From: Plenodomus lindquistii
Lineage: Eukaryota; Ascomycota; Dothideomycetes; Pleosporales; Leptosphaeriaceae
DNA: 64,000 bases
NCBI GenBank assembly: GCA_025504975.1
Contig: JANUWI010000004.1
Coordinates: 620,001 to 684,000, forward strand
Direction: 5' to 3'
The translations under genes were made by a program, and so were the position numbers. Positions 14,294 to 24,304 of this stretch are shown in pieces. The notes beneath the pieces are model-generated. The model was not told the origin of the DNA and did not search any database. It was given only the letters and a program-made list of their open reading frames with translations. Position 1 is the stretch's first letter. The number at the start of each line of letters is the position of its first letter.

Positions 14294-15988
14294 TCAATCG
14301 TCATTATTATTACTATCAACATCTGACTCTACCGCTATAGAGCTCGCATCTGATTCAGAAGTACTTTCTGAACCTTTCTGGCACGTACGAGCGTTGTGCC
14401 CAGTCCCTCCACAATTGCCACAGCGTCGGACACCTGGTTGAGCAGGTGCTTGACCACCACCACCACGCGCACGTTTTAATAGATTAGGCGCCGCAGTCGA
14501 GGCTGTAGCAGCCTGCGACCCGGCACCGTACTCAAGAGTGCCTCCTTGCTGGATCCTCTTTCTTTTACGCCCCTTCCTCTTTGTCATCTCCGCCAATTGC
14601 TCCTCAAGCTCGTGGTTACGGGCTTGAAGAAGAGCGTTTTGGTGCAGCATTAGTTCAGCCCCTTTCACGAGCTGTGAGAAGCCAGCTTGTGCAGTTACAG
14701 GCGACCGAGTAAAGGACTCGCGTACGAGCTTTGACTGAGACCCAAATTCATGAGTATTGCTTGGAGTCTTCGATTGCCATGGGTTTGCCGGAGGGGAGGG
14801 TTGAGGTGGGGTACGTAACCGCACCTCAAGGCGATCCAACACTACCTGCGCGTTGGTAGGGACTAGCCCTGATGCCTCAAAGGCCTTTCGACAGTTGTCA
14901 ACCGTAAACACGTCAAAAAACGCGTCTTTGAAGGCTGGGAGGAAGCCTTCCTTGTTGATGTGGAAGACGCGTCGGCGTGCCAAGTCTCGCACGCGCTGGG
15001 AGTACTTGCGCTTCAACGGCGAGAAACACACCACATCAAGTGGCTGGAGGATGTGGGATGAATGGGGGGGCATACAGAGTGTTAGGATCTTGTTCTCCAC
15101 GCAGTAGTCCTTAAACTCTTGGTTAAGGTGGCTCTCGTGGCCGTCCAAGATCAGCAACCGGTATACCCCCACCTTTTGCGCCTTTGTATGCGCGTCAAAG
15201 TGCTTCAACCACTCCAGCCCAAGCGCGTTATTTGTCCAGCCGTTCTCAGAGACTGAGAGTTTCCAGTTGTAAGGGATACTGGCCTCCTCGTACCACGCAG
15301 AGATGTGTACACGTCCTTTGTAGATAATAAAAGGCGGGGTTGCATCCCCTGAGGCGCATATGCTCTGGATAACGGTAACCCACTCACGATCGCCCGGCTG
15401 GATGAGGTCTGGCCGATTACGTCTCTCAGAGCCTGTGACGACTTTCATAGACCCAATTACGCCCATCTGGAAGCCAGTCTCGTCGAAGTTGTGGACGTCG
15501 TTGTCCTGGACACCGTACTTGGCTTTTGTCTCATCCACGAGCTTGAACCACGCGCCAATGATCTCTGGATCCTCCTGCCTTATCCTCTGCCTATCCTTTG
15601 CTCGATTGAAAGCCATCTTGAGCTCGCCGGAGCGCGTTACAAAGCGCTCAGCCCAGTGCTTGCCCACCGGTGTCCCGTCGCGTACCCCTAGTATCTTATT
15701 GGCCATATCTTCTACCTCGCACAGCCGGGGGGCAAACCCTCGCGAATCAAGGTTGAGAATATATCGGACAATCGTCTGCTCTTCGGTGGCAGTGAGTTTC
15801 TGGCAGTTAGGTCGAGTTTGGGAGCGTGGAGTGATTCCGTTAATCCGTTCAGAGAGCCTGCGTTGATTGACGCTGAAAGCTGCAGCTGCAGCTCGATGGC
15901 TCTTAAATTGGCCGGCTTCGTAGGCTTGGATAGCAAGCTGTATTCTCCCTTCGTTCTGTATTAGCAGCTCGCGACGTTGTTGGTCCAT
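14294..15988 (-). CDS. Fot1/pogo-like DDE transposase with C-terminal zinc knuckle
   Basis: The enzyme should cut and paste its own element by binding the terminal repeats. The 564-residue protein starts at the ATG of MDQQRREL; an upstream in-frame TTG is not used. The N-terminus (about 1-140) has a pipsqueak-type then a CENP-B/Tc5-type helix-turn-helix region. The DDE_1 catalytic core follows, with Asp169 (in NFDETGF), Asp282 (LLILDGHESH) and Asp318 (LQPLDVV). The 35-residue spacing between the last two is the DD35D typical of Fot1/pogo. A Lys/Arg-rich coiled stretch follows (about 440-490). Residues 523-536 form a C-x2-C-x4-H-x4-C zinc knuckle, then an acidic Ser/Asp/Asn tail. All catalytic residues are present and there are no introns or stops. 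The frame ends 27 bp inside the left terminal repeat. Confidence 0.95.
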   Translation of the reverse strand: MDQQRRELLIQNEGRIQLAIQAYEAGQFKSHRAAAAAFSVNQRRLSERINGITPRSQTRPNCQKLTATEEQTIVRYILNLDSRGFAPRLCEVEDMANKILGVRDGTPVGKHWAERFVTRSGELKMAFNRAKDRQRIRQEDPEIIGAWFKLVDETKAKYGVQDNDVHNFDETGFQMGVIGSMKVVTGSERRNRPDLIQPGDREWVTVIQSICASGDATPPFIIYKGRVHISAWYEEASIPYNWKLSVSENGWTNNALGLEWLKHFDAHTKAQKVGVYRLLILDGHESHLNQEFKDYCVENKILTLCMPPHSSHILQPLDVVCFSPLKRKYSQRVRDLARRRVFHINKEGFLPAFKDAFFDVFTVDNCRKAFEASGLVPTNAQVVLDRLEVRLRTPPQPSPPANPWQSKTPSNTHEFGSQSKLVRESFTRSPVTAQAGFSQLVKGAELMLHQNALLQARNHELEEQLAEMTKRKGRKRKRIQQGGTLEYGAGSQAATASTAAPNLLKRARGGGGQAPAQPGVRRCGNCGGTGHNARTCQKGSESTSESDASSIAVESDVDSNNNDD

Positions 15989-16022
15989 GGTAGGGCGATG
16001 GGATAAGTACAAGGCTTGGCAG

Positions 16023-16068
16023 ATTTTGACCGGCTCGCTGGGTTGACCGGCTCGCTGGTGGAATACGT
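16023..16068 (-). repeat. Right terminal inverted repeat, 46 bp
   Basis: It is a perfect partner of 14,222-14,267, followed directly by the TA target duplicate at 16,069-16,070. Confidence 0.95.
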
Positions 16069-16070
16069 TA

Positions 16071-19000
16071 TTTTATTATTAATATATAAAATTTATAGCT
16101 AATATATAAAACTAGTATATAGTTTTTACTAATAAAACTTCTAGCCTAGTAAACTAACTATTATAAATAGATATTAAAGTTTTTTAAAATCTACCTATTT
16201 TTTACTATAATATTTTAATTTTTATTTTATTATTAGAGGCGCTATATACTATACCTAATTTAAAGTTTTTAGTACTTTTATACGTTAGAATTTTTTTATT
16301 AAACTTTTAAATAGGTTTATAGTTTTTTTTTCTACTAAAAAAATCTAGAGCTTTTTTAAAAGTAGTAGTAGCTAAATATACTATATTTTTTTAAAAAAAT
16401 TATATTTTTTTATATAAATTTAAAACTTTTTTATATAAATTTTAAATTTTTTTTTATTATATATAGTAGTTTACTAGTATTATATTAGTTCTACTAGTAC
16501 TAGTAATCTATATAGTTACTATTTATACTATAAAAGCTAATATTTTTATAGCTAAACTAGCTATAGCTTTTATATCTACTAGTTTAGTTTAAAATCTTTT
16601 TATTATATTTTTATTAGCTAGTATAGCCTATATAATAAAGCTTTTAAAATTATAAAATACTACTATAATCTAGTTATATTCTAGTTCTATATATATAGGT
16701 ATTTAAAAAAGTTAAAAAAAACTCTAAACTAGTATAAAAAAATAGCTACGTTAGGAAATTCTATTGTGTAGTAAATTGAGTAAGTAGATAGAAAGTAACG
16801 TAAATAGCTAGTAATTAAAGTAAATTACTAATTTACTACTTTTACTCTACAAGGCCTTTTTTCACGTAGTTTACTAGTAATTTACTAGTAAATAACGTGA
16901 GTAACATGAATTACTTTAAGTACTATTTTTACTTAATTTACCTCGCTTACCTTGCTTACCTCCTAGACCCCTACTAGTTTAAAATAAAAAAGAACTTTAC
17001 TTTTTTAAACTCTTTTAAGTTATATAACAACGTACGCAATTAATATAATAATATAATAGAAGTTTCTAAATACTAAAATATTACTTTTATAGGCTTAGCG
17101 CGAAAAAAAAATATAGTTTTATTATCTATTTAAACTATTAGCAGCCCCTGTAAATTATTTTTAAGCAAAGAATATTAAAACTTTTTAGTAAATAATTAAT
17201 AACTATAGAACAGCTAGGCCTAAAATAGTAATTTTTTAACTAATTTATAGCTAAACATTTATTCTATATTATTAGAATTTCAATTGCCTGATTAGGACTA
17301 GTTTTAATTTTTCATGGTGTTTGACGTTCGTGGGGTCAATAGGGTGAGCGAGGTAAATGAGGTAAATCAAGCCATTCACGTTAGCCACACTACTCAAGTC
17401 TTTTCCTAGTTATTTACTAGTAATTCAACTCATTTACAATGCGCTTGGTGAATGACCAGAATGCTACAAAAAGTTTTTTCCTAACGTATTTACTAGTTTA
17501 TTTTTTTTATTTAAAAGTATATAATAAGTATACTTTTTTAAACCTACTAGTTTAAATAAATATATAAAATTAAATTTACTATAGAACTAGGCCTAGATAG
17601 AGCGTAAGTAAAAAATTTAATAAACTAAAAAGTATATATCTAGAGGTATAGAAATAGGTATTTTTATAAAAGCTATTTAGTATTAGTATTAAAAGTAATA
17701 ATAAATAGTAATAAAATATATATAATAAAAATATAAAATATAAAAAATAAAAAAAATTATAATATTTAAAAAATTATTATATTCTATTAAAGTAACTACT
17801 AGATTTAGTAGTTATTATAATAATTATTAATAAATAGTAAATAGAAAGTTATATTTATTTTAATAAAATAATAATTTTAAAATAGACTTTATATAGAAGT
17901 TATATAAAAAATATTTAGATATAAAAATATTTAATTTAAAGTAAAAAGTAATATAATAAAGCTATATTTTATTATAATAATAATTTTAGCTATAAAAGCT
18001 TTTTTATAAACTATTTTTATTTTTTTTTATATAAATTTATTAAAAATAGAAAACTATACTAACTTCTATTTAAACTACCTCTATACTATATCTAGTTTAA
18101 ATTCTATAGAAATTTCTACTTTATTATTACCTACGTACTAATATAGTAGAGGATAGAAAAGAACTCTATAAAAGCCTAGAACTACTACTAAATTCTATTT
18201 TATATAGCTTACTACTCTAATAGAACTATAAAAATATAATTTTTTTATTTTTTTATACTAGATCTATAAAAATATAATTTATTTAGCTTTCTAATTTATA
18301 TATACTTTTATATACTTTTAAACTAATTTAAATACTTTTTAGTACTTTATATTTTTAAACTATTATACTATAGCTATAAACTTTAAAAAAAAATTTATAT
18401 ATATAGCCTAAATATATACTAAATAATTACTTTTTTTTTTATTTTTATTTAGTTTTTTTTACTTAAGTATATAATTACTTTATAAAAGTTTACTAGCGTA
18501 TTTTTAATATAAAGTAGTATAGAAAATATTATAGATAGCTATAGTATATTATAAAAAAAATTATATTTTATTTTAAAGTTTATATTATAAACTATATTTA
18601 AACTTTATTAAAAGGCTTTATTTAGTATTATTAGTAGAATATTATATTAGTATATATAGTTTTAGTAAAGTTTTAGTAAAGTAAACTACTTAACTATATA
18701 AACTATTTAACTATAAAGTATATTATAACTATTTACTATAAAAGTTTTTAAATTTTAAACTAAACTCTAGTATATTATTATTTATAATTACTAGCTATAG
18801 TAAAAAGTATAATAATAATAAATAAATATATAGTATATATAGTTATTAAAAATAATTATAAATAGCTTTATAAAAGCTTTACTAAAAATATTATAAAAAA
18901 TATTTTTTTATAAATTTAAATTTATTAAAGCTAAAACACTTTTAATACTAATAAATAAAATTTTAATTAAAAAAATCTAATAGTAACTAAACTACTTTTT

Positions 19001-19387
19001 AATAACTTTTTAGAAAGAAGGTTTTAGCTAGTAATAGCTTATAGACTAAAAAAAGTATATTAAATTAATAGAGTTATTCTAGAGCTAGTAAATAAATAGA
19101 GTATAAAGTATACTAGCGTATTTTATAACTTATCTAATAAAACTAGCCTTTTAAGTAATATCTAGAGAGGATATAATTAATTATTTTAACTTTTATTAAA
19201 TTTATTTATATTTATACACTTTTAATAGTATTATATATTTAATAAAACTATTTATCTATATAAACTATTTATTTATAAAGTATATTACTATATACCTTTT
19301 ATAGGCTACGCTTTTTAATAATATAATAAGTAAAACTTATTTATACTACTAATAATTTAATTTTATACTTTTTTTTATCTACTCTAA
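16071..19387. repeat. RIP-degraded AT-rich block, right part
   Basis: Composition is the same as the left block or more extreme: long A/T runs, almost no CpA, and no open frame of note. It probably continues the element that the transposon interrupted. Only the 16,749-17,486 segment keeps normal dinucleotides in part. The change to normal sequence at about 19,387 is abrupt, within some ten bases. Confidence 0.8.
16749..17486. mobile_element. Putative non-autonomous terminal-inverted-repeat element (MITE-like), partly RIPed
   Basis: Both ends read CGTTAGGAAA inward and are flanked by TA (16,747-16,748 and 17,487-17,488). Behind the 10-bp termini lie about 200-bp imperfect inverted arms. Both arms carry TTACTAGTAAATAAC, a TGAGTA word, an AACRTGAAT word and a run of TTTACCTC-type repeats ending in GACCCC. 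The middle (about 17,010-17,280) is AT-rich and coding-free. The outer arms retain many CpA/TpG steps, unlike their surroundings, so the element is younger than the block or escaped part of the mutation. At 738 bp with no transposase it must depend on another element. Family assignment is uncertain. Confidence 0.6.
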
Positions 19388-19959
19388 CTTGGAAAGGCTA
19401 GCACATATGTTACTCTTAGTACTTCTGGTGTTCCTTGTCTGGAAATCAACTTCCGCCATGTTCTTGGCATCTCCCAGCACCCTAGAGGTCTGGGATTGTG
19501 TACGAATCAACTCCAACAGAATTTTGGTGGTGATTGGGCAGAAACAAGTGCCATTGCATGTTGTGATGTCGGCGTTATGTCTTCGCATCGCCATTAGAAG
19601 TGCAAGCTAAAGTACCCTTGCGCCTGATTCGCAAAGCAGGCAAACTTCCTCCGCCGTATGTTTCTGTTGCGAAGGCTACGTCGCATATTTCTGGGAATCA
19701 AGAACAGGAGGTAGGTATCGAAATAGAGCGAGATGCGTTCGTGCAGGGTGCGAGGGTATTGGTGATGAATGATGTACTTGCTACGGGGGAGACTCTTCGT
19801 GCAGTGCTGGAATTGCTGGTGAAGGCTGGTGTAGCTGCACAGGACATCAGCGTCATGATTATTGCCGAGTTTCCGTTTCATCGTGGCCGGGACTTGCTGC
19901 GTCGCAGAGAGTTTGGTAGTGTTGGTGTACAAAGCCTCTTGGTCTTTGGAGGTGCTTGA
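19388..19959 (+). pseudogene. Truncated, frameshifted phosphoribosyltransferase (APRT-like) relic
   Basis: Two frames join into one type I phosphoribosyltransferase domain. The first frame (19,388-19,573) reads through RHVLGISQHPRGLGLC and ends at CCDVG. The second (from 19,574) continues YVFASPLEV, LIRKAGKLPPPYVSV and the PRPP-binding signature VLVMNDVLATGETLRAVLEL, stopping at 19,959. The frames are offset as if one G had been lost from a GGCGGT run near 19,574. The N-terminal part of the domain is missing because the AT-rich block begins right there. Related enzymes convert adenine and PRPP to AMP, but this copy cannot make a whole protein. An intact copy may exist elsewhere. The loss could stem from transposon-driven rearrangement; that is inference. 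Confidence 0.75.
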
Positions 19960-20683
19960 GACACCAACACAAAACTTGTGTAGCCACGATGACCTAATAG
20001 TGGTTCTATGGCAAAACAGTGCAGTGGAATCAAAGGATAGCCTCTCACAAATTTTCCGTCTGAATTGGTGTTGCCTGTCTATCTGTGCTCGTAGCTTCAA
20101 CATATGGTATGCGACCTCATATTTATCGACATTAACGCAGTGTAAAGAGCGAAGACGAAGCATAATATGTGTACAGGGTGTATCAGAATGGGAGCCAGCA
20201 CTGGAAAGAGCACATCCCAAAGCCTTTATACGGGCAAAGGCAAAGAAAAGCGTAGGCGACGATCGATGAAGCCGGGGAGGATGCATGAAACTAACCTATC
20301 AGTGTCGACGCCCATGAGAAGCAGATCATATCTCCTCAGGATCGATAGACAGATGTTCTTGTTGTAGAAACATTGCAAAGACATGCAGCATGATGAGACG
20401 TCGTGGTCGCAACATCACAAATGATTGGGGACTGAGTTGCATAACTGCGGATACCAAAAATCGAGGGGACTGAAAATCTTAATGAAAAGCAATGTAACCA
20501 CAGTGAAGCAAATGACCCATTACCGTAAAGTCCGAGAGGGAAACAATGATATCCACATTTTCGTCCACATGGCCGTTTCGATCCGCAACACATTTTGCCA
20601 TATCCACATGACCTTGTCAAAAGCCCGTCGACCATAGGATAGCCTGGCCCTCATCATGTGATGGTCAGAGAGAGACATTCATC
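19960..20683. other. Intergenic, pseudogene to HRP1 3' end
   Basis: Composition is normal, with only short shadow frames. It should contain the 3' UTR of the HRP1-like gene at its right end. Nothing else is recognised. Confidence 0.6.
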
Positions 20684-23600
20684 TCAAGCACCCCTTCCAC
20701 CGCCGTAAGGTTGATGTCTGTAGTTCTGACCCCTCCCGCCGCCTCTATAATTGGCACCCGGCCTGCCCGCATTCTTCGGTCCAGTGGGTGCGTTGATCGG
20801 AGCCTGACTCGGTGTGACAGGCGGCTGGCTACTGCCCTGGCGACTCCTGCTGCCTCCCTTGTTGAACCCGCCGCCACCACGGCCGGGTCCAGATGGGATG
20901 TGCGGCTGTGGTGCATCATCGTACATGCCCTCCCAGGCTGTGGGACCACCCGCGCCCCCGTAGCCAGAAGACTGTTGCTGTCTGCGCGCTTGTTGCTGTT
21001 CGTATTTCTGCTGTTCGAACATGAGTTGGTCTTGTGCTGTGTATGCGGGACCAGGACGGCCGGAGTTGTGGGGATTTCCTACATTACCAGCGTTGCCGGC
21101 GCCGTTTCCTCCACCTTGTTGCATGGCTTGCATGGCTTGCATTTGCTGCATCTGTTGCATGGCCAAAGGGTTCATGCCGCCAGGACCCCCGCCACCCATC
21201 ATCTGTGGATTGGGGGAGCCTGTGTTGCGGTTCATACCGCCACCTTGCATCATTTGTTGTTGCATTTGCTGCATGGCCATTGGGTTCATACCACCCGGCA
21301 TACCGCCCATAGGATTTGGCATGCCACCCTGTTGTTGCTGAGCCAGAGTCTGTTGCATGGACTGGAAGTACTGTTGCATGCGCTGCCAGTACTGCGCCAT
21401 CATTGCAGGGCTCATTCCGCTGTTGCCAGCCTGACCTGACTGGTTCTGTTGGTTATCGTAGCCACCACCACCGTTGTTGTTGCTGTTATTGTTGTGGTGA
21501 TTGTTATGGCTATTGTCACGGTTGTTGAACTTGTTGCGACCAAACTTCTTGTTATCGCCGCCGTCGTCGTCTCGCATGTTGCCGCGGGGCTGGGCACGCT
21601 TGACCTCAATGGGCTTACCAAGAATCTGTAGAGGGCCTTTGAGGGTCGCGTCGACTGCTGCATCTCCATCGAATGTGACAAACCCAAAGCCACGGGGTCT
21701 GCCGGTTTCCTTGTCCATCATCAGTGTGGCATCGACGACACGGCCGAACTGCTTGAAGAAGTTTGTAAAGTCTTCTTCGGTGGCTTCCTGACTGACACCG
21801 CCAACAAAGATTTTACTCGTCCTCTCCTGCTCCTCACGGGGGATAGCTCGCTTGGGATCAATCTCGCTGCAGTCAGTATGTAGCTTTAGCGATTCTAGAC
21901 CGGAGACGTACAATCTTGCCATCGAGATAGTGCTCCTTCACCATGACAATATTGACGCACTTTGGATCTCGAAAGGTGAGAAATCCGAAACCACGCGACC
22001 GACCGGTTGCAGAGTCGCGCATGACTGTGCACTCGCTAACCTCACCGAATTGTGTGAAGTAGCCCTTGAGAGACTCTGCGAGTTGTTGTCAGCGGAGTTT
22101 GGGGACATGTAGCTGTGTCTCGCCTAGGATCGTTTACAGCTGCTGTTCCTTGTGCTCATGGGCTCGTGGCGTAGCTACATACCTTCTGTTGTCTCCCAAT
22201 TCAGACCGCCGATGAACATTTTTCTGAGGCAAGCGTCAGCATTCTGCGTCACCTGGTGCAGATGATACGACAAGCAAGAGCGGGTCAGGTGTAAGAGCGC
22301 ATTCAGCCATGAGAGGTGAGTTTTTCATGGAGCAAGTGGATGAGTATCGTCGTTGGCTTCCGAAGGGAGTGATTTGCCACGTTTCGGTGCGAAAGTGGCG
22401 ATTGTACAACGTTCGCCTATGTAGCAAAGGCAATGGCGAGGAAGAGGTTGCGTTGTAGTGTCATCGTGTCGTTGCAGCACGTTTCCAATGATGTCGGCAT
22501 GTGTGTAGGTTTGGTGGTGACGGCTAGTCCAAGAGGTGATTGTAGAATGGAGCCGTGATTGGCTGTTGGGTCTGGAGAGCTACCCCAAGATATCTTCGAC
22601 TACAGCATCGCCTGGATGGCAGCTAGAATCGAGGTGAAGGTGATGAAGATGTCGATTGGGCTGCTATTTCCATGCAGCGTTGACATGCCGTTATTCCACT
22701 CAGCGGGAGTGCACGCAAGCCTCAACTTGGTGCCGCGTTTTTTTTCCCTTTTCTACGCGCCGACCTCGTGGCCAAGACGCAAACAATGTGGGTGGATAGG
22801 CGAGTACAATCCAGGGGCTCAGAAGTCCACCATTTGATCCATGTGCAAGAGAGAGCAGCCTGGCAAGAGGCACAGTGTGTTCGGGTGAAGCGTCTGTGTT
22901 CTGCTATGAAGTCGAGCGACGATGTCTATCAGACTATGCTACGACTCGAAGGCTATGCTCAGCTTGCGTTGTTGGTACGCGCTATCAAGTACCTAGGTAT
23001 ATATCGACAATGTCGCGCTACCAAAGATTGTGGTGCAGCGCAAAGATCCTCGAGCGAGGCGTGTTGAAGAATGGCTTATGATGGCACAGCCGTCGAAAGT
23101 CCATGCCCAGCATCTTCCATCCGCCATTGCTTGCAGCGTACCGCCGCATGTTACGATCAACTCGCTCGTATAGCGATGCATGTCCCGTGTTCTTTCGACC
23201 ACACATGTAGCTCGCGAGCCAGCCAGTGTGTTGCTCTACCGAGCGTGGACCTTTGCTGCGAAGTCTGGCTTTTGGTGCCGGTCTTCACGGGCCATGCGCC
23301 CACCCGATGGCTCACTCACTTGACACATGGCTTTACCTTGTGATGCGCTCCTCTGTTGAGGTATGATGGATATGGATGTACGTGATGCAAAACTTACCCG
23401 TCTTCCTTGACATTGATGGGCCCGTAGTTGTCATCCTCCATGGGCGCGCTGTCGTAGGCCTGGTTGTTGCCTCCATTGTAGCCCGATTGATCCATGTGGG
23501 AGTCGTCGTTTCCAGCAGACTGCGTCTGCCACGAAGGCGCCGCATCGTTGGCGACACTGTGGGCCGAGTCTGGTGGAGGCGCGCTGGCTGGCTCTGGTGG

Positions 23601-23819
23601 CGCAGGCTCTGGCTCTGCTTGAGGGGGTGGTGCAGGGGCCGGGGCAGAGGGCTTCGCCGCGGGCTCCTCGTCGTAGCTGAGCGTGTCAGGTTAGTGGGTG
23701 ACGCGACGTGATTGGGCAGCAGCGCGACGGAGGTGGAGGTGGAGGTGGAGGTAGAAGTAGAGGTAGAGCGTGGCCTACAGGTCATCAAAGATGTCGTCGT
23801 CGAAGTTTTCGTCGGCCAT
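20684..23819 (-). CDS. HRP1: Two-RRM hnRNP, HRP1/Nab4-like (CFIB type)
   Basis: Proteins of this family bind UA-rich sites in pre-mRNA 3' ends, help place cleavage and polyadenylation, and shuttle in mRNA export. Five exons (23,779-23,819; 23,398-23,676; 22,183-22,223; 21,912-22,075; 20,684-21,862) are phase-consistent and give about 567 residues. The N-terminus is acidic (MADENFDDDIFDDL), then Pro/Glu/Asn-rich. RRM1 starts at KMFIGGLNW (residue 108), with RNP1 RGFGFLTF near 148. The linker IDPKRAIPREEQE is diagnostic of this family. RRM2 starts near 192 (KIFVGGV), with RGFGFVTF. The C-terminal 300 residues are Asn/Gln/Met/Gly-rich and end in RGG-like repeats, a prion-like tail. Intron 4 uses the second AG after its branch site. 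Intron 2 is 1,174 nt, long for this genome. Confidence 0.9.
22224..23397 (-). other. Unusually long intron 2 of HRP1-like gene
   Basis: The donor is GTAAGT at 23,397 and the acceptor CTCAG at 22,224, with a CTGAC branch site just before it. The other introns of this gene are 49-107 nt. No nested reading frame is convincing. The length leaves room for alternative promoters, a regulated poison exon or a small RNA, none of which I can show. Confidence 0.7.
23729..23766. repeat. (GGAGGT)n microsatellite in HRP1 intron 1
   Basis: Degenerating GGAGGT hexamers lie just inside the 102-nt first intron of the HRP1-like gene. Confidence 0.7.
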
Positions 23820-24304
23820 TGTGTGGGGACAATGGAGGGAGGCGGAAGGGAGGTGGCAGTGGCGGTGGCAGTGGCAGTGGCAGTGGCAGTGGCAGTGGTG
23901 GTAGAAGGTGAGAGCAGAGAGAAGAGAGCAGACCGAAGATGGAAGACAGAAGACAGAGGCTGGCGGCCAACCCGAGGAGAGAGAGAGAGAGCGAGCCTGC
24001 AGGTGGACTGGACTGGGGCCGGCAAGTCGCGCTAGTGTCGGCGTTGGGCTTGGCGGGGCAGGCGCGACTGCGAACTGCGCCTGCAACTGCAACTGCGAGT
24101 CGGGGGTCGGGGCGCGGTCGGTGCGGCGGTGCAGCGGCGGTGCAGCGGCGGGATGCGGCGTGTGCTAGCCCAAGTTGGAGTAGCTGTACTCCCTATGCTA
24201 CTATCTACTCTACTATACCATACTATACTATACGGAACCGTCCATGTATGCAGGCAGCGGGGCGCGCCTCTCTGACCGACCACCAGACGGACACGCCCTC
24301 CACC
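23820..24304. promoter_or_regulatory. Divergent promoter region HRP1 / GYP1
   Basis: This 485-bp gap lies between two outward-facing start codons. It holds the GGCAGT microsatellite, a GAGA run near 23,980 and a pyrimidine-rich CTACTATAC-type stretch at 24,195-24,232 near the GYP1 side. No specific factor site is claimed. Confidence 0.5.
23854..23900. repeat. (GGCAGT)n microsatellite in HRP1 5' leader
   Basis: About seven GGCAGT/GGCGGT hexamers begin 35 bp upstream of the HRP1-like start codon. On the transcript they read as ACTGCC repeats in the 5' leader. Confidence 0.75.

Larger units (their letters stand above)
14222..16068 (-). mobile_element. Complete Fot1/pogo-type (Tc1/mariner superfamily) DNA transposon
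   Basis: A 1,847-bp element is bounded by 46-bp perfect terminal inverted repeats beginning ACGTATTCCACCAGCG, flanked on both sides by TA (14,220-14,221 and 16,069-16,070), the target duplication of this superfamily. Each terminal repeat holds two direct copies of a 16-bp motif starting CCAGCGAGCC, likely transposase binding sites. The element is GC-normal and unRIPed inside a heavily RIPed block, and its single transposase frame is open end to end. It therefore inserted after the surrounding RIP and may still be active. Its size and structure resemble Fot1-class elements of pleosporalean fungi, but I cannot assign a named family without a search. Confidence 0.95.

Noticed and set aside
19594..20286. 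Minus-strand frame of 230 codons
   Set aside because: It overlaps the phosphoribosyltransferase relic antisense, has an irregular Cys/His/Arg-rich composition and no family resemblance; it is a shadow.
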